Source: Acidimicrobiaceae bacterium
Lineage (GTDB): Bacteria; Actinomycetota; Acidimicrobiia; Acidimicrobiales; Poriferisodalaceae
Direction of reading: 5' to 3'
DNA: 35,530 bases
Assembly: GCA_002721305.1 (NCBI GenBank)
Contig: PBKA01000027.1
Coordinates: forward strand, 1 to 35,530
Shown: one piece after another, positions 28,798 through 35,530 of the stretch
Position numbering within the stretch: the stretch's first letter is position 1
How the letters are laid out: every line of letters begins with the position of its first letter
Translations under genes and position numbers: made by a program
The notes under the pieces: generated by a model
The model's input: only the letters and a program-made list of their open reading frames with translations
Databases searched by the model: none
What the model was told of the DNA's origin: nothing

Positions 28798-30507
28798 CTA
28801 AGCAGTGGCAGATACGCGCTCTGTGTCTCTACCTGAACGAAGTAGCGCGCCGGGTCGAGCGTCGGTGAACTCGCCATTTCGAACTGCATGTTCACCATTA
28901 ATGAACACATGATGAACTCCGACAGCTTCGCTATATAGCCGCCAGGCCCCGCCAGGAAGATCTTCGCGTACTTCCACTTCCGCTGGGGCTACTTCTGCGG
29001 CGTCAAAGATAACCAAGTCAGCCCACCAACCTTCTTCGATTCGTCCACGATCTTTGAGGCCATAGAGGCGTGCGGGGACGTCAGTGAGTTTGTTCACAGC
29101 GCTTTCGAGGCTCAACAGGTCTCGGTCGCGAGCGGCCGCCAACAGATAGGTCGAGTAGTTGAACGTCGCGAGAAAGTCGAGGTGAGCTCCGGCATCGGAG
29201 GCCCCGATAAGGCAGCGGTCGTCATTCCACAGGGCCTGACGTAAAGCCCAAGACTCATCATTGTCGCCAGCCGCAGGTGGGTAGAGTCCGGTTTTGAGAC
29301 CGTCTTCGACGACGATCTCGCACAAAGTGTCCCACGGAGTGTTGCCGGTCTGCTCAGCTATGTCACCGATCGTCTGACCTTCGAGGTGCTTCAAACCCTC
29401 TTTGGTCACTTCGCCCACTGTGAGGCGTTCCCAACGCGCGACTCCTCTGAAGGCGCTCGGCTTTTGGGCGTCTTCGTTTAGCTTTCGACGCTGCTCAGGA
29501 TCCGACAACAACGCCATCTTCTCTTCATTTGGTAGCGCCATCGGTTCACCCCAGCCGTGGAGGGTGTCGAGCAAAAATCCGCTTTCAAAACACAAACGGC
29601 TCACAGCCGGCATAGGGGCAGTTAATGCAATCACGCGACCGCCCTGTCGAGCGGCGAAATCTGAGGCCTGCAGTTTCTCCTCTATCAGGTCCGCCTGTCG
29701 CGCATTGGCGAAAATGACGTTCCAATTAAGCGGCTTGTCTGCGGCCACCGACATATCGGTGAGCAGCTGGTAGACCTCATCATCAAATCTTTCGATGGTC
29801 GGTATGAATTCGAGAGCTACTGCATCGGAATCTCGAAGTACCGAACACAACTCAATGAGTTCTTTCTGAGATGCATGACGAGAGGGCACCGCTTCACCAT
29901 CGGCATCGTTGTGGGTTTTTGCCCAAGAAGAACTGAAACCTAATCCGCCGGCAGAGATGCTTTCGGCCAGCAGTTGCTTCATGGCTTGAAGCTCATCATC
30001 TGAAGCGAACTCGCCTACCGAGCGTTCGCCCATAACTGTTCTTCGAAGTGCGCTGTGACCTACCAGAAACCCTGCGTTGGGCATCAAGGTTCCGTCAATC
30101 GAATCGAGGTACTCACCAAATGTTCTCCAATCCCAGGGCACCCCTTCCTGTAGGGACGTCAACGGCATACCTTCGACCCTTGCCAACATCTGCATCATGT
30201 AATCGCCGTGTTCGGGTTCAAGAGGCGCGATTGTGAAACCACAGTTCCCGCTTATGACCGTTGTGACGCCGTGCAGTGGGGATGGAGACAACGTCGTGTC
30301 CCAAAACACTTGAGCGTCGAAATGTGTGTGAACATCCACGAAACCCGGCGCAACCACTAACCCCGTCGCGTCAATTTCATTTTCACATCGCTCGGCAACC
30401 TCTCCCACTGTCAGTATCCGCCCATCGCGTAACGCGACGTCCGCAATTCGACCGGGATTCCCAGTACCGTCAATCACTGTCCCGTTGCGGATAACAAGAT
30501 CAAACAT
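28798..30507 (-). CDS. N-acyl-D-amino-acid deacylase-like amidohydrolase
   Basis: The 569-residue protein belongs to the D-aminoacylase branch of the amidohydrolase superfamily, metal hydrolases that remove acyl groups from N-acyl-D-amino acids or related compounds. The metal-binding HTH is at 60-62 (GFVDVHTHFDAQ). GNCGFTIAP carries Cys89, a bridging ligand in D-aminoacylases, and SDAGAHLD carries Asp438, the likely catalytic acid. The C-terminal beta-sandwich GWWADLVIFD is intact. It is the only gene on the minus strand. ggaggg lies just upstream of its ATG. No signal peptide is seen, so it is probably cytoplasmic. The exact substrate is not predictable. Confidence 0.85.
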   Translation of the reverse strand: MFDLVIRNGTVIDGTGNPGRIADVALRDGRILTVGEVAERCENEIDATGLVVAPGFVDVHTHFDAQVFWDTTLSPSPLHGVTTVISGNCGFTIAPLEPEHGDYMMQMLARVEGMPLTSLQEGVPWDWRTFGEYLDSIDGTLMPNAGFLVGHSALRRTVMGERSVGEFASDDELQAMKQLLAESISAGGLGFSSSWAKTHNDADGEAVPSRHASQKELIELCSVLRDSDAVALEFIPTIERFDDEVYQLLTDMSVAADKPLNWNVIFANARQADLIEEKLQASDFAARQGGRVIALTAPMPAVSRLCFESGFLLDTLHGWGEPMALPNEEKMALLSDPEQRRKLNEDAQKPSAFRGVARWERLTVGEVTKEGLKHLEGQTIGDIAEQTGNTPWDTLCEIVVEDGLKTGLYPPAAGDNDESWALRQALWNDDRCLIGASDAGAHLDFLATFNYSTYLLAAARDRDLLSLESAVNKLTDVPARLYGLKDRGRIEEGWWADLVIFDAAEVAPAEVEVREDLPGGAWRLYSEAVGVHHVFINGEHAVRNGEFTDARPGALLRSGRDTERVSATA

Positions 30508-30544
30508 CTTTTCCCTCCCAAACCAATATGAAACTACCTTCCTA

Positions 30545-31315
30545 ATGGTGACCTCCGCCCAAACCGTGCGAATTGATCTTTCCTACAAGGGCACTGAATT
30601 TCGCGGGTTTGCTGAAAACCCAGGAGTTCGCACGGTTGGAGCTGAACTACGTCGCGCGATCGAAATCGTGTTCGGTGAACCAGTTGAACTAACAGTCGCT
30701 GGTCGAACTGACGCCGGGGTCCACGCAGCAGGACAAGTTGTGTCATTCCCCACCACTAGCGAACGTCTTGATTGTGAGCGCCTTCGCGATTCACTCAACG
30801 GAATCTGTAGTCCCGAAATTCGAATACAAGCGGTGAAGTTGGCCCCGCAGAATTTCGATGCACGGTTCTCCGCGACTCAGCGCAGATATCACTACAACAT
30901 TTTGAATTCACCTGCTGCTGATCCACTTCGCGCCGAGGTTGAATGGCACATAGTGGAGAAGCTTGATATTGACGCGATGAACAGTGCAGCGAACCGATTC
31001 TTAGGTGAACACGACTTCACTTCGTTTTGTCGGCGACCCAAAGACAAACCTGAACAACCGCTCACTCGGCGAATCCGCGAATCGCAATGGACTTGCCAAC
31101 CGGAACAAAGAATCCAATTTGCCCTAGCGGCAAACGCCTTCTGTCACCAGATGGTGCGCTCACTCACAGGTTTTTGTGTAGCCGTAGGTCTGGGAAAACG
31201 GTCAGCTGATGAATTCGAAGCTGTGCTGGAATCTAAAGACAGGTCTGCCGCCCCGCCCATCGCACCACCACACGGGTTGACTTTGATGCACGTGACCTAC
31301 CCTGAAGATGAATAG
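30545..31315 (+). CDS. truA: tRNA pseudouridine(38-40) synthase TruA
   Basis: TruA converts U38-U40 of the tRNA anticodon arm to pseudouridine. With ATG 30545 the protein has 256 residues. The active-site motif AGRTDAGVHA holds the catalytic Asp56; NFDARFSATQRRYHYNI and FCHQMVRSLTGFCVAVG are also typical. A longer upstream reading would overlap the divergent amidohydrolase and is rejected. GTG 30548 is an alternative start, lying seven bases after a possible -10 box (tacctt, 30535-30540), which would make a leaderless message. In Actinomycetota truA normally follows rplQ; here two genes intervene. Confidence 0.95.
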   Translation: MVTSAQTVRIDLSYKGTEFRGFAENPGVRTVGAELRRAIEIVFGEPVELTVAGRTDAGVHAAGQVVSFPTTSERLDCERLRDSLNGICSPEIRIQAVKLAPQNFDARFSATQRRYHYNILNSPAADPLRAEVEWHIVEKLDIDAMNSAANRFLGEHDFTSFCRRPKDKPEQPLTRRIRESQWTCQPEQRIQFALAANAFCHQMVRSLTGFCVAVGLGKRSADEFEAVLESKDRSAAPPIAPPHGLTLMHVTYPEDE

Positions 31316-31462
31316 CAAGGCACACAAACTAGAAATCCGTGACCACTCACGTTTGCCGTTTCCCCGCGACACCCGTAGCCTTGTTCCTCGGCCAATCAAC
31401 ACCGGCGCCGCCCCAATGATGAAAAGAATTATGTTTCAAAAGACCCGAGAGGTTGACGCGTA
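31316..31462 (+). promoter_or_regulatory. Leader between truA and rplM
   Basis: This 147-base gap has a 6-bp closing stem, caaggc (31316-31321) with gccttg (31378-31383). It encloses a perfect 5-bp hairpin, cgtga/tcacg with a four-base loop (31338-31351). L13 messages in some bacteria carry autoregulatory leaders, so this is a plausible but unproven candidate. The rplM Shine-Dalgarno is gagagg near 31449-31454. No clear promoter was identified. Confidence 0.3.
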
Positions 31463-31912
31463 ATGCGTACCTATTCACCCAAAGCGAGCGAAATTGAACG
31501 CCAGTGGTTCGTCGTGGACGCCGAGAATCTGGTACTTGGCCGCATGGCGACTGAAGTAGCCCGAATCCTCCGCGGAACACATAAGCCCACCTTTGCCCCG
31601 AACCTTGACTGCGGTGACCACGTCATCATCGTGAACGCCTCCAAAGTTGTTCTCACCAGCGAAAAGGCCCAAAAGAAATTAGTCCACAGACACTCCGGAT
31701 ACCCGGGCGGCCTCAAGTCTCAAACTTATGCCGATGTCTTGGATCGACAACCTGAAGACGCGGTCCGCCGCACGATTAAGGGCATGCTGCCGCGAAATCG
31801 TCTGGGTGCTCAGATGCTGACCAAACTGAAGGTCTACGCGGGCCCAGAACATCCGCACTCTGCCCAACAACCAGAGGCTCTCGTCTTAGAGAACGCCACA
31901 GCGAAAATTTGA
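31463..31912 (+). CDS. rplM: 50S ribosomal protein L13
   Basis: L13 is an early-assembly 50S protein. The protein has 149 residues. The segments [20 protein letters not shown] and [16 protein letters not shown] are conserved, as are [11 protein letters not shown] and [16 protein letters not shown]. It is followed by rpsI after 13 bases, the standard L13-S9 operon, here joined to glmM as in other Actinomycetota. Confidence 0.97.
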   Translation: MRTYSPKASEIERQWFVVDAENLVLGRMATEVARILRGTHKPTFAPNLDCGDHVIIVNASKVVLTSEKAQKKLVHRHSGYPGGLKSQTYADVLDRQPEDAVRRTIKGMLPRNRLGAQMLTKLKVYAGPEHPHSAQQPEALVLENATAKI

Positions 31913-31925
31913 GATTGAAAGATAA

Positions 31926-32318
31926 ATGACTGTCCCACTGACCCAAACAACAGGTAGACGCAAACAAGCGGTCGCCCGTGTTCGGCTTCGCCCCGGTACT
32001 GGCGTAATCACCTGCAACAAACGTTCTTTCGATGATTACTTCACATCATCGGTTCACCGGTTACTTGTCACTGAACCGCTCCGTCTCATCGAGCAAGTTG
32101 AAACATACGACATTGACGCCACTTTGGACGGTGGAGGTCCAGCGGGCCAAGCGGGGGCCTTGAGGTTAGGTATCGCTAGAGCTCTCATTGATCTAGACCC
32201 AGAACACCGCCCGGTCCTCAAAGCGGCGGGCCTGCTTACCCGAGATGCCCGGGTCAAAGAGAGCAAGAAGTACGGCCTCAAGAAGGCTCGCAAGGCCCCG
32301 CAGTACTCCAAGCGGTAA
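31926..32318 (+). CDS. rpsI: 30S ribosomal protein S9
   Basis: S9 places its C-terminal tail against the P-site tRNA. The protein has 130 residues. It shows [19 protein letters not shown] and [20 protein letters not shown], and the basic terminal [20 protein letters not shown] ending KR, the universally conserved terminus. The start lies 13 bases after rplM; glmM follows after 17 bases. Confidence 0.97.
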   Translation: MTVPLTQTTGRRKQAVARVRLRPGTGVITCNKRSFDDYFTSSVHRLLVTEPLRLIEQVETYDIDATLDGGGPAGQAGALRLGIARALIDLDPEHRPVLKAAGLLTRDARVKESKKYGLKKARKAPQYSKR

Positions 32319-32335
32319 ATCTCAAAGGAGTCGAG

Positions 32336-33661
32336 ATGACATTGTCATTCGGCACCGACGGGGTCCGCGGCGCAGCGCCCGAGGCCCTCAACCCAAGATT
32401 CGTAAACTGTCTGGCGGTCGCTGCTAGCGAGGTTTTATCCGTCGACCGGTGGGTCATTGGGCGAGACACGCGTGAATCTGGACCCGCGCTGTCCGAAGCG
32501 GTGATTGCAGCATTAGAAAGCATGCAACGCGTCGCTATCGACGCCGGGGTAGCCCCAACCCCCACTATTGCTCACTTAGCAAAGGTCGAGGACTGCGCGG
32601 GGGTGGTAGTTTCTGCGTCCCACAACCCTTGGACAGACAACGGCATAAAAATCTTCGCTCCAGGTGGCCGGAAACTTCACGATCACGAACAAACGATGAT
32701 CGAAACGCGTCTCCACGAGCTCCTCGGGGACCAATCGGTGACTTCCCTTCCGGTTTCATCGGCACTCCGTCACCCCAATCCAATGGGTTCATGGATTGAA
32801 TCGATCAACGCAGCTCTCGAAAATCGAACTCTTAACGGCATGCGACTCGTTGTTGACTGCGCAAATGGCGCTGCATCAGAGATCGCAGACACTCTCTTCA
32901 GTGACCTTTGCGCCCAAGTTGAAATCATCAATGCAGAACCCAACGGAAGAAACATCAACGATGATTGCGGATCAACAAATCCAGCGAAGCTCAAAGCGGT
33001 GGTTCAAAGTTCACAAGCTGACTTGGGGCTTGCTTTTGACGGTGATGCCGACCGTCTCATAGCAGTTGCGTCAGATGGCGCAATTATCGACGGAGATAGG
33101 CAACTTTGTCTTTTCGCGAACGACATGGCCCAACGCGACTTACTTCTGGAGAGGAAAGTCGTCATCACAGAGATGTCGAACCTTGGCTTGCGTCAAGCGT
33201 TGGAGCTAGCCGACATATCAACCATTGAGGTACCCGTCGGTGACCGCAACATCCTTGCCCAGCTCGAGGAAGGAGCGGCGACGCTCGGAGGTGAACAATC
33301 GGGACACATCGTCTTTTGGGACTATGCGACCACCGGTGATGGCCTGCTCAGCGGAGCGCTACTTGCCGATCTTGTAGTTCGGAGCGGGCAACCCAGCTCC
33401 GACCTTGCCCGAGACGCAATGCTGCAACTTCCCCAAGTGCTTGTGAATGTTCCCGTAACCGTTAAATCCTCAGATTTCCCGCGGAAAGTGCAACAAGAAA
33501 TACAAGCAGCTCAAGATCGGCTCACTGACAACGGACGAGTACTTGTCAGGGCGAGCGGAACCGAAGCTCTCATTCGGGTCATGGTGGAAGCCCCCGATGA
33601 ACGCGTGGCACGAAGCGAAGCGCAGCGGCTGGCGGACGTGATCCAAGCGGCAATGAGGTAG
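32336..33661 (+). CDS. glmM: Phosphoglucosamine mutase
   Basis: GlmM converts glucosamine-6-phosphate to glucosamine-1-phosphate on the way to UDP-GlcNAc for peptidoglycan. The protein has 441 residues. The active-site loop is SASHN (93-97), whose Ser95 should be phosphorylated. The metal loop is DGDADRLI, the sugar loop is GGEQSGHIVFWDYATTGDG, and the phosphate-binding C-terminus is RASGTEALIRVMVEA, where most relatives have RPSGTEPL. A strong Shine-Dalgarno (aaaggag) precedes the ATG. The next gene encodes a GlmS-like enzyme that would make its substrate. Confidence 0.96.
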   Translation: MTLSFGTDGVRGAAPEALNPRFVNCLAVAASEVLSVDRWVIGRDTRESGPALSEAVIAALESMQRVAIDAGVAPTPTIAHLAKVEDCAGVVVSASHNPWTDNGIKIFAPGGRKLHDHEQTMIETRLHELLGDQSVTSLPVSSALRHPNPMGSWIESINAALENRTLNGMRLVVDCANGAASEIADTLFSDLCAQVEIINAEPNGRNINDDCGSTNPAKLKAVVQSSQADLGLAFDGDADRLIAVASDGAIIDGDRQLCLFANDMAQRDLLLERKVVITEMSNLGLRQALELADISTIEVPVGDRNILAQLEEGAATLGGEQSGHIVFWDYATTGDGLLSGALLADLVVRSGQPSSDLARDAMLQLPQVLVNVPVTVKSSDFPRKVQQEIQAAQDRLTDNGRVLVRASGTEALIRVMVEAPDERVARSEAQRLADVIQAAMR

Positions 33662-33690
33662 ACCGCGAATAACACGACCTAACCCGCCGC

Positions 33691-33696
33691 TACCCT
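33691..33696 (+). promoter_or_regulatory. Possible -10 box for a leaderless glmS-like mRNA
   Basis: taccct (33691-33696) fits the TAnnnT -10 pattern and lies seven bases before the ATG at 33704, the spacing expected if transcription starts at the initiation codon. No Shine-Dalgarno is present before this ATG, and no good -35 box is seen. The arrangement resembles that of the gene at 28096. Confidence 0.4.
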
Positions 33697-33703
33697 CAAC
33701 GGT

Positions 33704-35530
33704 ATGTGCGGCATTATCGCCGTCCTCCGAGGACCCGACCATACGCAGTCTCTTTCCGCTGAAGACGTTCTTTCGCGCCTTGCTACCGCAGTTGAGACAC
33801 TGCGATCAGCTACCGCTGACGTCAACCAGCTGTCGACAAAAACACTTGAAGCAGCAGAACTTCTAGCGTCAATAGACCAAACCCTGCGGACCGTACCGGG
33901 TGTGCGGCTTCTCGTTTTTGATCGCGCCACGGCACTAGCGTTTGAAGGTCAACTCCGTCAAGCAGCTGACGCTCTTGGAGCAATTGACAACCAGCTCGAC
34001 GAATTTACCGACGATCTGGAACAGGTCAATTCTTCGCTGATCGCAGTTCGCGACTCGCTGTGGGCAATAGAGCGAGACAGACTTCGCACAGCGGAAGCCA
34101 TAATTGACCTCGCGAGCGGCACTCCAGAAGCCGATTCGCTGACAGGACTCCTCTCTATCCAAACAGCCCTGTCCGCCCTCGATCGATTAGAGGTCCGCGG
34201 GCGTGACTCAGCGGGAATCGAAATATTCATAGCCGACCATGCACTTCCCCCCGCAGCTCTCCACGGTGATCGTTTTAACGACCCCGTTCTCCAATCAGGT
34301 GCCATCCGCGACTGCGACAGTCACATCGCATTCGTGTACAAAAACGCCTCAGAAATTGGGGAACTCGGTGACAACACCAACGTGATCAGGTCGGCGATAC
34401 GCGACGATGAGCTACTCCACCAAGCGATGGCAGCACCCTCGGCCCAAGTAATCGTTGTCGGGCACACCCGCTGGGCCAGCGTCGGCGTTATATCCGAAGC
34501 CAATGCCCATCCCGTGGACTCACAACAAATGACTACTAACGATCACCCCCACGTAGCAGCTGTCCTAAATGGTGACATTGATAACTATATGGATCTCACG
34601 GAATTACGAAATCTAGAAATCTCGCCTGAAATAACAACCGACGCCAAAATCATTCCCACCCTTCTCAGCAGCCAACTCGCTCGCACACCCAACCAGATAG
34701 AAGCGTTCCGAACCACGGTGTCTACCTTCGAAGGGTCAATGGCAATCGTAAGCCATAACGCAGACCAGCCTCACAAGCTCAGCCTCGCGCTCCGAGGCAG
34801 CGGCCAAGCTCTGTACGTGGGTTTAGCGGACAACTCATACGTAGTCGCAAGTGAGCCATACGGAGTAGTTGAGGAAGCTAGCCAATGGATCCGAATGGAT
34901 GGTGAGCGTCCAGCGGACCCCCAACATCCGATAACGAGCGCCGGACAGATCGTTGAACTCGATGGAGAACACGCGGGAAGTCTTGCCGGTATCACCCGAC
35001 TTGCCTACGACGGAACCCAACTGCCCGTTGACCCTGCAGAAATCACCAAAGCAGATATCACCACCCGAGACATCGATCGTGGCGATGCACCCCACTATCT
35101 CCTCAAGGAAATCCAAGAAGCACCTGAGTCAGTGCAGAAAACTCTCCGCGGGCGAATCCTCGAATCAGACAACAAACTGAAAGTCCAACTTGGATCTGAC
35201 ACGATCCCGGAAGCAATCCATAATGCGTTCCATGACAAGCAAATCAAACGAGTCGTTGCGATTGGGCAAGGCACCGCTGCAGTAGCCGCTCGAGCAATTC
35301 CCCAATTCCTGACCCCGCTCCTCAAAGGCCAAGAAATAACAGTTGAGGCCCAACTTGCTACCGAACTCAGCGGCTTCCTAATGGCTGAGGACATGTCAGA
35401 CACATTGGTAATAGCGGTGAGTCAGTCAGGAACTACTACCGACACCAATCGGACCGTGGACCTGATCCGTCAACGCGGCGGCCACATCATCGCAATAGTC
35501 AACCGCCGGGGAAGCGACCTGGTCGCTAAA
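33704..35530 (+). CDS. glmS: GlmS-like glutamine amidotransferase / SIS-domain protein with large N-terminal insertion (partial)
   Basis: The frame stays open for 609 codons to the window end. It begins MCGII, giving the N-terminal nucleophile Cys2 of class II amidotransferases. It then has about 138 extra helical residues before RLEVRGRDSAGI (161-172), where E. coli GlmS has this motif near residue 23. Later motifs are HTRWASVG (254-261), NAHP, LNGDIDNY (288-295), APHYLLKEIQEAPESVQKTL (462-481), IGQGTAAVAA and VSQSGTTTDT (572-581), the first SIS (sugar isomerase) domain. It would make glucosamine-6-phosphate from glutamine and fructose-6-phosphate. Offsets to E. coli grow to about 225 residues, so a full length above 800 is expected. 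A paralogue with a changed function is possible. Confidence 0.85.
   Translation, partial: MCGIIAVLRGPDHTQSLSAEDVLSRLATAVETLRSATADVNQLSTKTLEAAELLASIDQTLRTVPGVRLLVFDRATALAFEGQLRQAADALGAIDNQLDEFTDDLEQVNSSLIAVRDSLWAIERDRLRTAEAIIDLASGTPEADSLTGLLSIQTALSALDRLEVRGRDSAGIEIFIADHALPPAALHGDRFNDPVLQSGAIRDCDSHIAFVYKNASEIGELGDNTNVIRSAIRDDELLHQAMAAPSAQVIVVGHTRWASVGVISEANAHPVDSQQMTTNDHPHVAAVLNGDIDNYMDLTELRNLEISPEITTDAKIIPTLLSSQLARTPNQIEAFRTTVSTFEGSMAIVSHNADQPHKLSLALRGSGQALYVGLADNSYVVASEPYGVVEEASQWIRMDGERPADPQHPITSAGQIVELDGEHAGSLAGITRLAYDGTQLPVDPAEITKADITTRDIDRGDAPHYLLKEIQEAPESVQKTLRGRILESDNKLKVQLGSDTIPEAIHNAFHDKQIKRVVAIGQGTAAVAARAIPQFLTPLLKGQEITVEAQLATELSGFLMAEDMSDTLVIAVSQSGTTTDTNRTVDLIRQRGGHIIAIVNRRGSDLVAK

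Noticed and set aside
28798-30507. Idea that the amidohydrolase is a dihydroorotase or urease-type enzyme
   Set aside because: The GNCGFTIAP and SDAGAHLD motifs and the 569-residue length fit the D-aminoacylase branch instead.
30485-30544. 20-residue N-terminal extension of TruA
   Set aside because: It would overlap the start of the divergent amidohydrolase, and TruA homology begins after residue 30545.
33704-35530. Possibility that the glmS-like region is a frameshifted pseudogene
   Set aside because: Reading codon by codon from ATG 33704 to the window end shows no stop and preserves motifs throughout in one frame.

Overview
The window is a nearly continuous ribosome and transcription gene block from a bacterium that looks like a deep-branching Actinomycetota, most likely of the Acidimicrobiia type and moderate in GC. 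The grounds are the actinobacterial beta' N-terminus with its Glu-rich coiled-coil insertion, a type-Z (zinc) S14, a short-lid adenylate kinase, the actinobacterial order rpoA-rplQ-...-truA-rplM-rpsI-glmM-glmS, and several GTG/TTG starts. The assignment is inference from family resemblance; no database search was possible.

Layout: (1) 1-539, the end of a KKKAPA-tailed protein, probably L10, then rplL. (2) 714-8259, rpoB and rpoC, followed closely by a small unrecognised lipoprotein gene. (3) 9025-13661, the str cluster rpsL-rpsG-fusA-tuf with rpsJ attached. (4) 13662-13881, a hairpin-rich leader, then the S10/spc/alpha block 13882-28075: rplC-rplD-rplW-rplB-rpsS-rplV-rpsC-rplP-rpmC-rpsQ-rplN-rplX-rplE-rpsZ-rpsH-rplF-rplR-rpsE-rpmD-rplO-secY-adk-(small ORF)-rpmJ-rpsM-rpsK-rpsD-rpoA-rplQ. 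(5) 28096-30507, an accessory pair: an RraA/HMG-aldolase-like gene and a convergent N-acyl-D-amino-acid deacylase-like amidohydrolase. (6) 30545-35530, truA-rplM-rpsI-glmM and a very unusual glmS-like gene running off the end.

Almost all genes lie on the + strand with stop/start overlaps (ATGA, GTGA, TGATG) or spacings of a few bases, as expected for co-transcribed, translationally coupled operons making the ribosome, RNA polymerase, elongation factors and the Sec channel; glmM and the glmS-like gene point to UDP-GlcNAc (cell wall) synthesis.

The main departures from the ordinary are: loss of all four cysteines of the second zinc site of RNA polymerase beta'; a GlmS-like protein with about 138 extra residues between its catalytic Cys2 and the RGxDSAG motif, plus further insertions and active-site changes; absence of map and infA between adk and rpmJ, where a 47-codon ORF lies instead; a structured 220-base leader between rpsJ and rplC; and charged tails on L10(?), L22, S3 and S5. 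No tRNA, rRNA, CRISPR, insertion sequence or origin was seen.
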